Source: Accumulibacter sp. (lineage in GTDB: Bacteria > Pseudomonadota > Gammaproteobacteria > Burkholderiales > Rhodocyclaceae). From it: DNA of 32,686 nt. The first letter of the stretch is position 1, and each line of letters starts with the position of its first letter. This document shows, piece by piece, positions 6,969 through 16,000 of this stretch. Both the position numbers and the translations under genes were made by a program. The notes under the pieces were generated by a model that was given only the letters and a program-made list of their open reading frames with translations, was not told the origin of the DNA and made no database searches. The stretch covers positions 1-32,686 of the forward strand of contig NZ_JAPUVR010000060.1 of assembly GCF_029255125.1 (NCBI RefSeq), in the 5' to 3' direction.

Positions 6969-8671
6969 GGTGCAAGTTCCTCTTCCACCGGTAGACGAAT
7001 AGCCACGCGCGTCCAGCAATCGCGTTCGCAGCTCACCTCGATGCCGTAAGCCGCACCGTAGCGAATCTTGATCCGCCGATCGACCAGGTTCATCCCCAGG
7101 CCTTCGCCTCCCGGTGTCGGCCGATACAGGCCGGCGCTGTCCTCGACGACGATCGTCAGCACGCCCTCCTGCCGTTGGGCGCTGATCCGGATGGTTCCCG
7201 CCTCGAGCATCTGGGCGATGCCGTACTTGATCGCGTTCTCGATGATCGGTTGCAGCGAGAAGGCGGGTAGACGCAGCCGCCGCAGATCGGCGGGAACGGC
7301 GTACTGGACATCGAGGCGATCGGCGAAGCGCGCTTGTTCGATGCGCAGGTAGGCATCGACATGCTCGATTTCATCGCCGAGCGTCGCCTCGTTGCCGACC
7401 CGCTTGAGGCTTTTGCGGAAGAAGGTCGACAGGTATTGCACAAGCTGCCGCGCCGCCTCCGGGTCGCGGCGAATCACTGCCGCCAGCGTGTTCAGCGCAT
7501 TGAACAGGAAATGCGGGTTGATCTGCGCCTGCAGGAGCTTGATTTCCGATTGCGCGAGCAGTCGTTTCTGTTCCTCGATCCGGCCGGCAAGCACCTGATT
7601 CGAGAGCAGGCGTGCGATCCCTTCGCCGAGCGTGCGATTGAGCGAGGAAAACAGTTTCCGCTTCGGTTCGTAAAGCTTGATCGTCCCGAAGACATGGTTG
7701 GCTTCATCCCGCAGCGGGATGACCAGACACGAACCGAGCTTGCAGTCCTTGCTCAGCGAACAGCAGTAGGGAAGGGTAGCTCCGTCGGCATAGACGACTT
7801 CATTGCGTTCGATGGCGTGTCGCGTGTGCGGTGAAGCAATGGGCGTACCCGGCAGATGGTGGTCGGCACCGATGCCGACGAAGCCGAGCAGCTTTTCGCT
7901 ATCGGTGATCGCCACCGCACCGACGCCGGTTTCTTCCTGAATGACGCTCGCCATGCGCTTGCAGTTATGCTCGTTGAAGCCCTGCAGGAGCACGCCGACC
8001 GAGCGCTCGGCAATGCGCAGCGCTTTCGCCGAGAAGGCAATCGAATACTTCTCCAGCGTTTCCCGGCGGTCGAGAATCAGGCGCATGAAGAGGGCCGCTC
8101 CGACGGCATTGGTCAGCGTCATCGGCAGCACGATATGCGCGACCAGGCGGGCAGCCTGGTCGAACGGCCTGGCCATGAGCAGGATGATCAGCATCTGTAG
8201 CAACTCGGCGCCGAGCGTCGTCCAGAACGCAAGTGTCGGGCTGAGCAGCCGGTCGGCGCGCTGGCTGCGAAGCAGGTAGAGGTGCAGGCAGCCGCCGATC
8301 ACGCCTTCGGCGGTCGTAGACACCGCGCAGGCGGCGTCGGTGAAGCCGCCGAGCGAGTAGCGATGCAGGCCGCCGGTGAGGCCGACGGCGAGGCCCACCA
8401 CCGGTCCACCGAGAAGGCCACCGAGGACGGCGCCGATGGCACGCGTGTTGGCGATGGCGCCTTCGATCTGGAAGCCGAGGTAGGTGCCCATGACGCAGAA
8501 GCCGGAAAACACCAGGTAGCAGACCAGCCTGCCGGGCAGGCGCACGGTTACCTGCATCAGCGGCGCGAACAGCGGCGTCTTGCTCAGCAGGTAGGCGATC
8601 ACGAGATAGACGCACATCTGCTGCATCAGGCTGCCGATCAGTTCCAGATGATTGATTTCATCGAGCATCAT
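6962..8671 (-). CDS. btsS: BtsS/YehU sensor histidine kinase (LytS type)
   Basis: A 569-residue membrane kinase (E. coli BtsS 561). The N-terminal 5TM_5TMR_LYT region (about 10-205) contains QQMCVYLVIAYLLSKTPLF, GTYLGFQIEGAIANTRAIGA and GGLLGGPVVG, near-identical in my memory to BtsS. A GAF-like region follows (about 215-350; YADGATLPYCCSL, CKLGSCLVIPLR). Next is the His_kinase domain with phosphoacceptor H387 in INPHFLFNALNT, and an HATPase domain with GLGMNLVDRRI near the end. BtsS is a high-affinity pyruvate receptor in E. coli. Two in-frame ATGs (8671, 8668) start the gene; neither has a strong Shine-Dalgarno. It is transcribed first, with btsR overlapping its end. Confidence 0.93.
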   Translation of the reverse strand: MMLDEINHLELIGSLMQQMCVYLVIAYLLSKTPLFAPLMQVTVRLPGRLVCYLVFSGFCVMGTYLGFQIEGAIANTRAIGAVLGGLLGGPVVGLAVGLTGGLHRYSLGGFTDAACAVSTTAEGVIGGCLHLYLLRSQRADRLLSPTLAFWTTLGAELLQMLIILLMARPFDQAARLVAHIVLPMTLTNAVGAALFMRLILDRRETLEKYSIAFSAKALRIAERSVGVLLQGFNEHNCKRMASVIQEETGVGAVAITDSEKLLGFVGIGADHHLPGTPIASPHTRHAIERNEVVYADGATLPYCCSLSKDCKLGSCLVIPLRDEANHVFGTIKLYEPKRKLFSSLNRTLGEGIARLLSNQVLAGRIEEQKRLLAQSEIKLLQAQINPHFLFNALNTLAAVIRRDPEAARQLVQYLSTFFRKSLKRVGNEATLGDEIEHVDAYLRIEQARFADRLDVQYAVPADLRRLRLPAFSLQPIIENAIKYGIAQMLEAGTIRISAQRQEGVLTIVVEDSAGLYRPTPGGEGLGMNLVDRRIKIRYGAAYGIEVSCERDCWTRVAIRLPVEEELAPC

Positions 8672-9067
8672 GGTCTGCGTGTCGGGAGGTGGATCGGGCC
8701 GATTCTACGACCTTGTCGCGCAAACGGCGCTGCTCGATGCATGCAGCCGGTGCTGGAGAACCATTTCTTGGCGACGACGCTCAGCCAGGCGGGCGAGCTT
8801 GCCGCACGACGATGATCGACCGCAAGCACAAGCTCCGGGTCTGCTACCCGTTCGGCTTACTCCTTCTGTCCGCCGTGCTCGACGGGACCCCGAGGCGGGT
8901 GCTCGCCTGGCGGCCCACCAAGGCCTTGGCGACTGACTCCTCTCGCGCTGCGCTGGGCGAGGCCATGCACTGCACGGCTGCCGGCAAAGTCGGGCAGCAG
9001 CGAGGTGCTGAGGCCTCAGCGCAACCTCGACAAGTTCGTCTGACGCAGGTCACGATGCCATCGCTGA

Positions 9068-9103
9068 AAGCGACGGGGTCGGTCCAAGCGACGGGTTCGG
9101 TCC
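9068..9103. repeat. 18-base tandem duplication
   Basis: Two adjacent copies of AAGCGACGGGKTCGGTCC (9068-9085 and 9086-9103) differ by one base. There are only two copies and no flanking array. Confidence 0.7.
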
Positions 9104-9287
9104 GACTTTCGGGAACTCGGCAAACGCGGCGTATCTGTCCGCGAAGCACGCAACGTCAGCCAGTCCGCGCGTGGTCGATGGCGGGTGTCGCTGACCCCGC
9201 TCGGTTCCGTCGTGCTTCCGTTGCGCCTCTTCGGACCAATTGGCCTTGCGAGGCGTGCAAACGAGTAGGGATTTGCTGCATCGAACC

Positions 9288-9327
9288 GCCGGCTACGGCA
9301 ACCGCGCTACGGCGCGTGGAAGCCGGC
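9288..9327 (-). terminator. Nested stem-loop after the serC-serA operon
   Basis: Outer arms GCCGGCT (9288-9294) and AGCCGGC (9321-9327) enclose an inner hairpin CGCGC-TACG-GCGCG (9303-9316). It lies 20 bases beyond the stop of the last gene of the serine operon. There is no clear U tract, so it may be an attenuator, RNA-stabilising or Rho-assisted structure rather than a standard intrinsic terminator. Confidence 0.35.
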
Positions 9328-9347
9328 AGGCCGACCGCCCGACCGCT

Positions 9348-9506
9348 TTACCACTCGCCGCTCTCGTTGGCCAGGATTTCTTCCAGTTCGACCAGATCCT
9401 TGCGGTTCTGGCGGATGATCAGGACGAAGACACCCGCCAGGAGCAAGGCGAAGGCAAGCGCCGGCAGAGCCTGCCAGGCTGCGCCGTCGACGAACAACTG
9501 CGTCAT
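9348..9506 (-). CDS. Small single-pass membrane protein coupled to serA
   Basis: A 52-residue protein. Its ATG (9504-9506) overlaps the serA stop in an ATGA arrangement, strong evidence for translational coupling. It has an N-terminal segment of about 12 residues and one hydrophobic helix (about 13-31, ALPALAFALLLAGVFVLII). A charged cytoplasmic-type tail follows, starting RQNRKDL and rich in Glu (LVELEEIL). The positive residues after the helix predict an N-out, C-in orientation. I recognise no named family. Being encoded with the first two serine-biosynthesis enzymes could mean a regulatory or membrane-tethering role, but that is speculation. It is short enough to be missed by automatic annotation. 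Confidence 0.7.
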   Translation of the reverse strand: MTQLFVDGAAWQALPALAFALLLAGVFVLIIRQNRKDLVELEEILANESGEW

Positions 9507-10675
9507 ATCACCCGCACGCGGATCACGTGTTCAAGCGCACTGATCGCCGCGACCACATCGTCGCTTGGCGGATGTTCGACATCGATGATGTTGAAAGCCA
9601 ATTCGCCGCGGCTCTTGTTCATCATGTCGACGACGTTGACCTTGCTTTCGGCGAGGACCGATAGCACCTGACCGAGCACGCCGGGAACGTTGTTGTTCGA
9701 GAAAGTGATACGCGCCGTGCCGGGTCGGCGCTCCATGACGACCTTCGGGAAGTTGACCGAATTGACGATGTTGCCGTTTTCCAGATAGTTCACCAACTGG
9801 TTGGCGGCCATCACGGCGCAGTTTTCTTCGGATTCCTCGGTGCTCGCACCAATGTGCGGCATGGCGATGACTCTGGGATGGCCAAGCAGGGCCAATTCGG
9901 GGAAGTCGCACACATATTTGCCCAGTCGACCGGCGTCGAGACTGCGCAGGACCGCTTGCGCATCGACGATCGCGTCGCGCGCAAAGTTGAGCAGGACGGC
10001 GCCCTGCTTGATCGTTGCCAGCGTGTCGGCGTTGATCATGTGGCGCGTGGCGTCTGCTGCCGGGACGTGCAGCGAGACGTAGTCGGAGCGCGCGAGCAGC
10101 GCTTGCAGGTTCTCCATGCGGCCAACGTCGCTCGACAAACGCCATGCGGCGTCGATCGACAGCACCGGATCGAAGCCGATCACCTGCATCCCCATGGCCA
10201 GCGCCATATTGGCGACCATCGAGCCGATCGCGCCCAGGCCGACGATACCGAGCGTCTTGCCGCGAATTTCGCTGCCGGCAAAGCGCGCCTTCTCCTTCTC
10301 CAGGCGCTGCGACATCTCGCTAGGGTCGCTCAGATCGGCCAGCGACTGGACGTAGTTCATGCCGTCGACGATACCGCGGGCACTGAGCAGCATGCCGGCC
10401 ATGACCAGCTCCTTGACGGCATTGGCGTTGGCGCCCGGCGTGTTGAAGACGACAATGCCGAGTTTGCCGTAGTCGGCGACCGGTACATTGTTGACCCCGG
10501 CGCCGGCGCGCGCGACGGCGAGCAACGAGGGAGGGACTTCGATTCCTTGCAGCTTTTGGCTGCGCAACAGGAAGGCGTCGGGGTGGGCGATGTCGCTGCC
10601 GACTTCGTAGTTCTGACGTGGGAACCGGTCAAGGCCCTTGACCGAGATCTTGTTGTAGGTTCGGATCTTGTACAT
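9503..10675 (-). CDS. serA: D-3-phosphoglycerate dehydrogenase
   Basis: A 390-residue NAD-dependent enzyme that oxidises 3-phosphoglycerate to 3-phosphohydroxypyruvate, the first step of serine synthesis. The NAD-binding loop GLGAIG is at 146-151, the substrate Arg R233 is in NFARDAIVD, and the catalytic His H274 is in MPHIGAST. A C-terminal ACT domain (about 318-390) suggests allosteric feedback by serine. The length fits the compact ACT-bearing type (E. coli 410). It lies 43 bases after serC and its stop overlaps the small membrane-protein gene. The next pathway enzyme is encoded immediately upstream, so this is a serCA operon. Confidence 0.95.
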   Translation of the reverse strand: MYKIRTYNKISVKGLDRFPRQNYEVGSDIAHPDAFLLRSQKLQGIEVPPSLLAVARAGAGVNNVPVADYGKLGIVVFNTPGANANAVKELVMAGMLLSARGIVDGMNYVQSLADLSDPSEMSQRLEKEKARFAGSEIRGKTLGIVGLGAIGSMVANMALAMGMQVIGFDPVLSIDAAWRLSSDVGRMENLQALLARSDYVSLHVPAADATRHMINADTLATIKQGAVLLNFARDAIVDAQAVLRSLDAGRLGKYVCDFPELALLGHPRVIAMPHIGASTEESEENCAVMAANQLVNYLENGNIVNSVNFPKVVMERRPGTARITFSNNNVPGVLGQVLSVLAESKVNVVDMMNKSRGELAFNIIDVEHPPSDDVVAAISALEHVIRVRVI

Positions 10676-10718
10676 GGATGGCTCGCTGGAAAAGGTCTGC
10701 AGGAGGGGGCTGCTGGGC

Positions 10719-11834
10719 TCAGGCGCTGACCTGTGCGTAGGCCCAGGCCAGCCAGGGCATCAGGGCAGCGAGGTCGGAGGTTTCGATGGTCGCTCCGCAC
10801 CAGATGCGTATGCCCGCCGGCGCGTCCTTGTACGAGCCAATATCGTAAGCCACACCTTCGCTTTCGAGCAGTTTCACCATTTTCTTCACCTGCTCGGCCG
10901 ACAGATCGACGCTCAGGCAGACGCTGGTGTTCGAACGCGTTGCGGGGTCGGCGGCCAGGAAGGAAATCCATTCGTTGGCGGCGACGAAGTCGGCGATGAC
11001 GCGCAGGTTGGCTTCGCTGCGCGCAATTGCAGCCGGCACGCCGCCGATGCTTTCGATCCAATTCAGCGCGTCGAGATAATCGGCGACGCAGAGCATCGAT
11101 GGCGTGTTGATCGTTTCCCCGCGGAAGATTCCCTCGCTCAGCTTGCCCGCCGAGGTCAGCCGGAAGACCTTGGGTAGCGGCCAGGGTGGGGTATAGCTTT
11201 CCAGCCGCTCGACCGCGCGCGGACCCAGAATCAGCATGCCGTGCGCCCCCTCGCCGCCGAGCACCTTCTGCCAGGAGAAAGTGACGACATCGAGCTTGTC
11301 CCAGGGAAGATCCATCGCGAAGACTGCCGAGGTTGCGTCGCAGATCGTCAAGCCGGCGCGCTCGGCTGGAATCCAGTCGCCATTCGGCACACGCACGCCG
11401 GAGGTCGTTCCATTCCAGGTGAATACAACGTCATGGTCGAAATTGACCTCGGCCAGGTCGACGATGGCGCCGTAGTCTGCCTTCAGCACCCGGGCGTTCG
11501 GCAGTTTCAACTGCTTGACCACATCGGTTGCCCAACCGGAGCCGAATGACTCCCAGGCGAGAACGTCCACCCCGCGTGCGCCGAGGAGCGACCACAAAGC
11601 CATCTCGACCGCACCGGTATCCGATCCCGGTACGACGCCGACCCGGTAGGTTTCCGGCAGCCCAAGGATGCGGGCCGTTTCCGAACAGGCCAGGCCAAGC
11701 GCCTTTTTGCCGAGAGCCGAGCGGTGCGAGCGGCCCAGGGTGTCGAGCTGCAGCGCCCGGACATCGTAACCAGGACGCTTGCTGCACGGACCCGATGAAA
11801 AGTTGAGATTCTTGGGTTTGACTGTCGGTTGCAT
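10719..11834 (-). CDS. serC: Phosphoserine aminotransferase (TIGR01365-type)
   Basis: A 371-residue PLP enzyme that transaminates 3-phosphohydroxypyruvate to phosphoserine. The N-terminus [14 protein letters not shown] and LGRSHRS, the cofactor Asp D166 in ICDATSAVF and the Schiff-base lysine K190 in [15 protein letters not shown] mark it as the form I associate with alphaproteobacteria and Methanosarcina, not the E. coli-type SerC. The ATG at 11834 gives the family N-terminus; the frame continues open upstream, but that sequence is not family-like. A GACAGAGGCAAT stretch before the ATG is a plausible ribosome site. It is first in the serC-serA-small membrane gene operon. Confidence 0.92.
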   Translation of the reverse strand: MQPTVKPKNLNFSSGPCSKRPGYDVRALQLDTLGRSHRSALGKKALGLACSETARILGLPETYRVGVVPGSDTGAVEMALWSLLGARGVDVLAWESFGSGWATDVVKQLKLPNARVLKADYGAIVDLAEVNFDHDVVFTWNGTTSGVRVPNGDWIPAERAGLTICDATSAVFAMDLPWDKLDVVTFSWQKVLGGEGAHGMLILGPRAVERLESYTPPWPLPKVFRLTSAGKLSEGIFRGETINTPSMLCVADYLDALNWIESIGGVPAAIARSEANLRVIADFVAANEWISFLAADPATRSNTSVCLSVDLSAEQVKKMVKLLESEGVAYDIGSYKDAPAGIRIWCGATIETSDLAALMPWLAWAYAQVSA

Positions 11835-12225
11835 GATTGCCTCTGTCTGGAGAAAAAGAAACCAGGCGAATGCGCCAGGTCGCGCCGCGCTTGCGGCTGG
11901 CTTGAAACGGCTTGCCATTGTAACAGAGAGCGTTTTCGCCGGGATCAGGCGCCCGCCCAGCGTCGCCGTGGCGCAGCCCACCGCGCGGCGAGCCTGGCCG
12001 GCAGGCCAGCCGCTCAGAGCGCCTAAAGAAAGCCGGAAAACGGCCGTAAGAGGTATCGGGAGACGCTTTCTGCCCGACTGCGAAGGGTCGGATCGCGCCT
12101 CCAACGAGCGTGCAGCAGGCGCTTTTCCCTGCGTCGTGGCAGATCGCCGCAAAGGCGTCGCCCAGATGCTCCTTGCGCCCAGCCGATGCCCGGGCGAATC
12201 TTCCGACAGGTACAAAGGACAACCC
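11835..12225. other. Divergent intergenic region between serC and the signalling operon
   Basis: 391 bases between divergent genes. On the serC side there is an extended -10 (11917-11925) giving a leader of about 75 bases. On the kinase side I see no clear promoter; an AAGGA ribosome site precedes the GTG at 12226. The frame of kinase 1 stays open upstream to 11779, but that stretch is Arg/Ala/Pro-rich and not domain-like. Confidence 0.5.
11917..11925 (-). promoter_or_regulatory. Extended -10 promoter of the serCA operon
   Basis: On the minus strand TGTTACAAT combines a TGn extension with a TACAAT hexamer (5 of 6 to consensus). No good -35 is seen, as is usual for extended -10 promoters. It lies about 80 bases ahead of the serC ATG. 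Confidence 0.5.
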
Positions 12226-13887
12226 GTGACAGCAGACCTCGACCGCCTCGAGATGGACGACCCGGCTGTTGAAGACAGTTCCGGCAGCGACATCTGGATT
12301 GATGAAAGCGGGACGGCGCCTAGCGCAATGGGCGAGGCGTGGAAGGTGTTGCTGGTCGACGATGAAGCCGATGTGCACGCGGTGCTGCATCTCGCATTGC
12401 GCGATGTGCTGGTGGACGGTCGCCCGCTGCACTTGCTGGATGCGCGCTCGGCTGGCGAAGCAAAAGCGCTCCTGCTTGCGCACCGCGATGTGGCGCTGAT
12501 TCTGCTCGATGTGGTGATGGAATCCGATCGGGCCGGGCTGGATCTCGTCCGGCACGTACGCGATGTGCTCGCCAACCGCAGCGTGCAGATCGTCCTGATC
12601 ACCGGACAACCGGGCTATGCCCCGCAGCGCGAGGTGGTCAGCGATTACGAAATCAACGGCTACCGGCTGAAGTCCGAGCTGAATGCCGACCGGGTTTATG
12701 TTTCGGTTTGCTCGGCGATTCGTACCTACCGCCTGATCTGCGAGCACGAGGCCTTGCAGCGCGATCTGCAGCACAAGGTCGAGGAACTGGACAGGGCGAT
12801 GCGTGCGCTTGGCGAAAGCGAGGCAAATCTGATCCGCGCTCAGTCGGTCGCGCATGTCGGCAGTTGGACCTACGACCTGATGACCGACGAAATGCACCTG
12901 TCGGCTGAAACCTGCCGCATCTTCGGCGTCCGCGAGGGAGCACGCGGCAACTATCGGGCGTATCTGGCGCAGGTGGTTCCGGAAGACAGAGCTCCCCTGG
13001 AGGAAGCGTGGCGCTTGGCGATCGAGCGCGGCCAGACCTTCGAACACGAACACCGGATCGTCGTCGGCGCGAGCGTTCGGCACGTGCGCCAGATAGCGGA
13101 CTTCAGTTGCGGTGCGGACAGCAGGCCAGGGGTTTGCCTGGGAACGACGCAGGATATTACCGAGCGCAAACAGGCCGAGCAGGAGCTGAAACGCTCGAAT
13201 GCCGAACTCGAGCGCTTCAGTTACGCCATATCGCACGATCTGCGCCAACCGCTGCGCATGATCTCGAGTTACCTGCAGCTACTCGATGCCCATCTGGGCG
13301 ACAAGCTGGAGGGTGAGCAGCGCGAGTTCTTCAGTTTTGCGATCGATGGCGCGCGACGCCTGGATCAGATGCTCGTTGCGCTGCTCGACTACTCGCGCGT
13401 CGGCCGACTGGGCGAACCTCCGGCCTGGGTGGACAGTCGGGCGATTCTCGATGAAGCTCTGCTCTTCCTGCAGCCGGCGCTCGCCGAAAGCGGCGCGCAG
13501 ATCTCGGTGCAGGGTATCTGGCCGCGCGTTTTTGTCCGCCCGGACGAGATGCTGCGCCTGCTGCAGAATCTGATTGGCAACGCCGCCAAGTTCCGCCTCG
13601 CCGGACGGGCTCCGGAAATCGGCATCAGCAGCAGCGTGTCAAGTGGTCACTGGCACCTGCAAGTCACCGACAACGGCGTTGGTATTCACCAGGGACAGAA
13701 GGATCGCCTGTTCCATGTCTTTCAGCGATTGCAGAGTCGCTCGACCTTTGAGGGTACCGGCGTGGGCCTGGCGCTATGCCGCAAGATCGCCGAGCATCAC
13801 GGTGGCCGAATTTGGGCCGAGTCAGCCGGCGATGGCCTGGGGAGCACGTTCTGCGTGGCCTTGCCCCTGCCGGAAGGCGAGCCGTGA
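12226..13887 (+). CDS. REC-PAS-histidine kinase (soluble hybrid kinase)
   Basis: A 553-residue cytoplasmic kinase with an N-terminal receiver (about 38-165; acidic D45/D46, phosphoacceptor D95 in LILLDVVM, K149). A coiled-coil linker follows, then a PAS/PAC domain (about 200-315, with a PAS-like [11 protein letters not shown] and PAC end [15 protein letters not shown]). Next is a phytochrome-type HisKA with H337 in [14 protein letters not shown], and an HATPase (N452, [19 protein letters not shown]). The receiver resembles those with a DUF3369-like context ([10 protein letters not shown]). There is no transmembrane segment. The GTG at 12226 has AAGGA six bases upstream; ATG 12253 is an alternative. 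The next kinase starts inside its stop (GTGA), so the two are coupled and may share the downstream receivers. Confidence 0.88.
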   Translation: MTADLDRLEMDDPAVEDSSGSDIWIDESGTAPSAMGEAWKVLLVDDEADVHAVLHLALRDVLVDGRPLHLLDARSAGEAKALLLAHRDVALILLDVVMESDRAGLDLVRHVRDVLANRSVQIVLITGQPGYAPQREVVSDYEINGYRLKSELNADRVYVSVCSAIRTYRLICEHEALQRDLQHKVEELDRAMRALGESEANLIRAQSVAHVGSWTYDLMTDEMHLSAETCRIFGVREGARGNYRAYLAQVVPEDRAPLEEAWRLAIERGQTFEHEHRIVVGASVRHVRQIADFSCGADSRPGVCLGTTQDITERKQAEQELKRSNAELERFSYAISHDLRQPLRMISSYLQLLDAHLGDKLEGEQREFFSFAIDGARRLDQMLVALLDYSRVGRLGEPPAWVDSRAILDEALLFLQPALAESGAQISVQGIWPRVFVRPDEMLRLLQNLIGNAAKFRLAGRAPEIGISSSVSSGHWHLQVTDNGVGIHQGQKDRLFHVFQRLQSRSTFEGTGVGLALCRKIAEHHGGRIWAESAGDGLGSTFCVALPLPEGEP

Positions 13888-15548
13888 GAACATCGGCCAA
13901 GCAGTGCGGGCTGGCACTTGTCGGTGCAGTGGCCGACGATCTCCAGCGCGCGGCATACCGTTGGCCGGTACGCATCCAGGCGATCGTCTTCTTCATCGTC
14001 GCCATGCTGGTCGCTGGCGTCATCTGGCATCAGGAGCGCGCGCGCCTGTCTGAGGAGCGGAGCCGGGCGGCCGATCTGGCGGCCGCCCAGGTACACGCCA
14101 TCGAGCTCGGGATCGAACGGGTTCTTGGCGCAACCCACGCGCTGGCCGCGATGCTCCGGCATGGCAACGGATCGATCGACGATTTCGAGGCCGCCGCCAG
14201 GCACATGCTCGGCGCGTATCCCGGGGCGATCGGCCTGCAACTGGCCCCGGACGGCGTCGTCCGTCAGGTCTTTCCGCTACGCGGTGTCGAAGAGTCGATC
14301 GGCTACGACCTGCTGCGCGACCCGGTGCGTGGCGAGCAGATGCGCCAGGCGCGTGCGAGTGGTCAGGTCGTTGTGCTTGGACCGTTCCATCTGCTTCACG
14401 GCGGCCTGGCGGCGGCCGGACGCCTGCCGGTCTTTCTCGACAACGGGCAGGGACGCGAGGTCTTTTGGGGTTTTGCCATCGTGCTCTTCTCGTTGCCCGA
14501 GGTGCTGACGCAGGCTCGCCTGAGCGACTTGGGCGAGCGCGGCTACGTCTACCGGTTGTTGCGTGGAACGAACAAGGGTGACGAGCAGCGCATCATCGTC
14601 GCCTCGTCGGCTGACCCTCCGCCTGAACCGGTGCAGCAACCGCTGCACCTGGCGAGTCTGGGGTGGACTCTGGAGCTTGCCCCGCAAGCCGGCTGGAATC
14701 ATCCCTATGGGCTGCTCGGGAAGATTCTTGCCGGCCTCGCGTTCAGCCTGCTGCTCGCTTGGCAGGCGGGTTGGCAGCGACGATCAATGGCCGCGCGCCG
14801 CGCGCACGAAGAGGCGCTCGAACAGCGCTTGGCGCAACGCGCTGCCGATCTGCAGCGTTTCGCCGAGGTAACCGCGCACCATCTGCAGGAGCCGGCGCGC
14901 CGTGTCGTCAGCTACAGCGGGCGATTGCGTGAGCAGCTCGCCGGCCGGATCGACGACCGTGAGGTGGCGATGTCGCTCGACTTCATTTGCGCGCAGGCCG
15001 AGCGCTTGCGCAAGCTGCTCGGCGACCTCGAACTTTTCTTGGCAGCAGATCAACCGCTGGGCAAGAGCGAGCCATGTGATGGTGCCGAGACGGTGCGTTC
15101 GGTGCTTGTCCGCTTCTCCGGGCAGATTGCCGCGGCTGGTGCAAGGGTCGTTGTCGGCCAGCTCCCACCCGTGTTCATCGATGCCCGCCGGCTGGCGCAC
15201 ATGTTCGAGATTGCCCTGGATAATGCCCTGCGCCATGCGCGCGGCGAGCAGCCCCTGGTCATCGAGATCACCGGACTTGCGCAGGGACAGCGCGTGCGTT
15301 ACTTGATCAGCGACAACGGACCCGGCATCGAGGAAGAGTATCGCGAGCGGGTGTTTCGTGTCTTCGAGCGCTTGTCGTCCGGCGGTGAGGGCACCGGTGT
15401 CGGCTTGGCGATCTTGCGCCGTATTGCCGAGAGCGCCGCTGGTCGCGCCTGGCTCGAAGAAGCGGTGAGCGGTGGCTGCTGCGTGGTTCTCGAATTACCG
15501 GCGAGCAGTCAGCCTGAGGCTTTGCTTCGGGGGGCTCGATGGCCATAG
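13884..15548 (+). CDS. CHASE-domain membrane histidine kinase with altered H-box
   Basis: A 554-residue kinase. TM1 is at about 25-43 (IQAIVFFIVAMLVAGVIW), then a periplasmic CHASE domain (about 55-255; RVLGATHALAAML, YPGAIGLQL, FWGFAIVLFSL), TM2 at about 274-293, a coiled linker, HisKA and HATPase ([31 protein letters not shown]). CHASE domains bind small extracellular ligands. The H-box reads AHHLQEPARR: H332 aligns with the phosphoacceptor, but the following acidic residue, D or E in nearly all HisKA kinases, is His. That residue assists phosphotransfer, so activity may be changed. The GTG start overlaps kinase 1 by four bases; the end overlaps the first receiver gene by ten. Confidence 0.87.
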   Translation: MRTSAKQCGLALVGAVADDLQRAAYRWPVRIQAIVFFIVAMLVAGVIWHQERARLSEERSRAADLAAAQVHAIELGIERVLGATHALAAMLRHGNGSIDDFEAAARHMLGAYPGAIGLQLAPDGVVRQVFPLRGVEESIGYDLLRDPVRGEQMRQARASGQVVVLGPFHLLHGGLAAAGRLPVFLDNGQGREVFWGFAIVLFSLPEVLTQARLSDLGERGYVYRLLRGTNKGDEQRIIVASSADPPPEPVQQPLHLASLGWTLELAPQAGWNHPYGLLGKILAGLAFSLLLAWQAGWQRRSMAARRAHEEALEQRLAQRAADLQRFAEVTAHHLQEPARRVVSYSGRLREQLAGRIDDREVAMSLDFICAQAERLRKLLGDLELFLAADQPLGKSEPCDGAETVRSVLVRFSGQIAAAGARVVVGQLPPVFIDARRLAHMFEIALDNALRHARGEQPLVIEITGLAQGQRVRYLISDNGPGIEEEYRERVFRVFERLSSGGEGTGVGLAILRRIAESAAGRAWLEEAVSGGCCVVLELPASSQPEALLRGARWP

Positions 15549-16000
15549 ACTCGACCGCCAGCGAGCGACCGGCGCTGATTCTGCTCGTCGAGGACGAAGC
15601 AGCCGACGCGCATCTGGTTCGCCTTGCCCTACGCGAGAACAGCGTTCAGGCCGATTTGGCGCATGTGCTTGACGGTCGCGAGGCGCTTGCCTATCTTCGC
15701 CGAGAGGGTCCGTCGTTCGTTGCCGCCCAGCGGCCCGACCTGATCCTGCTCGATCTGAACATGCCACGCATGGATGGTTTCGAGTTCCTGGCGGCAGTCA
15801 AGCGCGACGCTGGCCTGCGGGGGATACCGGTTGTTGTGCTCAGCACTTCGGACGCCGAGCGTGACGTGCGCAGCGCCTACCACCTGGGAGCAGCAGGTTA
15901 CGTCGCCAAGTCGTCCAGTGTGAGCGAACTGATCGCCGGTTTTGGCCGGCTGAGTCAATACTGGCTTACACTTGCAAGATTGCCCACGCACGGCAGATGA
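15539..16000 (+). CDS. Single-domain response regulator (Rcp1-like)
   Basis: A 153-residue stand-alone receiver. It has acidic pocket E18/D19, phosphoacceptor D72 in LILLDLNMPRMDG, the Ser/Thr region LSTSDAERDV and K124. The extended C-terminal helix (YWLTLARLP) is typical of Rcp1-type partners of phytochrome-like kinases. It has no output domain, so it acts by protein contact or as a phosphate shuttle. It overlaps the upstream kinase by ten bases and the next receiver by four. It is likely phosphorylated by one or both kinases of this operon. Confidence 0.92.
   Translation: MAIDSTASERPALILLVEDEAADAHLVRLALRENSVQADLAHVLDGREALAYLRREGPSFVAAQRPDLILLDLNMPRMDGFEFLAAVKRDAGLRGIPVVVLSTSDAERDVRSAYHLGAAGYVAKSSSVSELIAGFGRLSQYWLTLARLPTHGR

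Larger units (their letters stand above)
8672..9347. other. Long non-coding gap between the serCA operon and btsS
   Basis: About 676 bases without a recognisable gene on either strand; short open frames here resemble no family and have no ribosome sites. It must hold the btsS promoter, but no convincing -35/-10 is visible. Present are a perfect 14-base palindrome GCTGAGGCCTCAGC (9007-9020), an 18-base tandem duplication (9068-9103) and a nested stem-loop downstream of the serine operon (9288-9327). It may be decayed coding or mobile sequence, but I cannot identify a parent. Confidence 0.5.

Noticed and set aside
8844-9149. 101-codon minus-strand open frame in the btsS-serine operon gap
   Set aside because: No ribosome site, composition typical of random GC-rich sequence, and it runs through the tandem duplication.
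9281-9330. Possible tRNA suggested by a TCGAA-like string and hairpins
   Set aside because: No cloverleaf, anticodon stem or acceptor stem can be drawn; the structure is a simple nested hairpin.
11431-13248. 605-codon minus-strand open frame spanning serC and the hybrid kinase
   Set aside because: It overlaps both genes antisense or out of frame and joins unrelated loci; no conserved motif.
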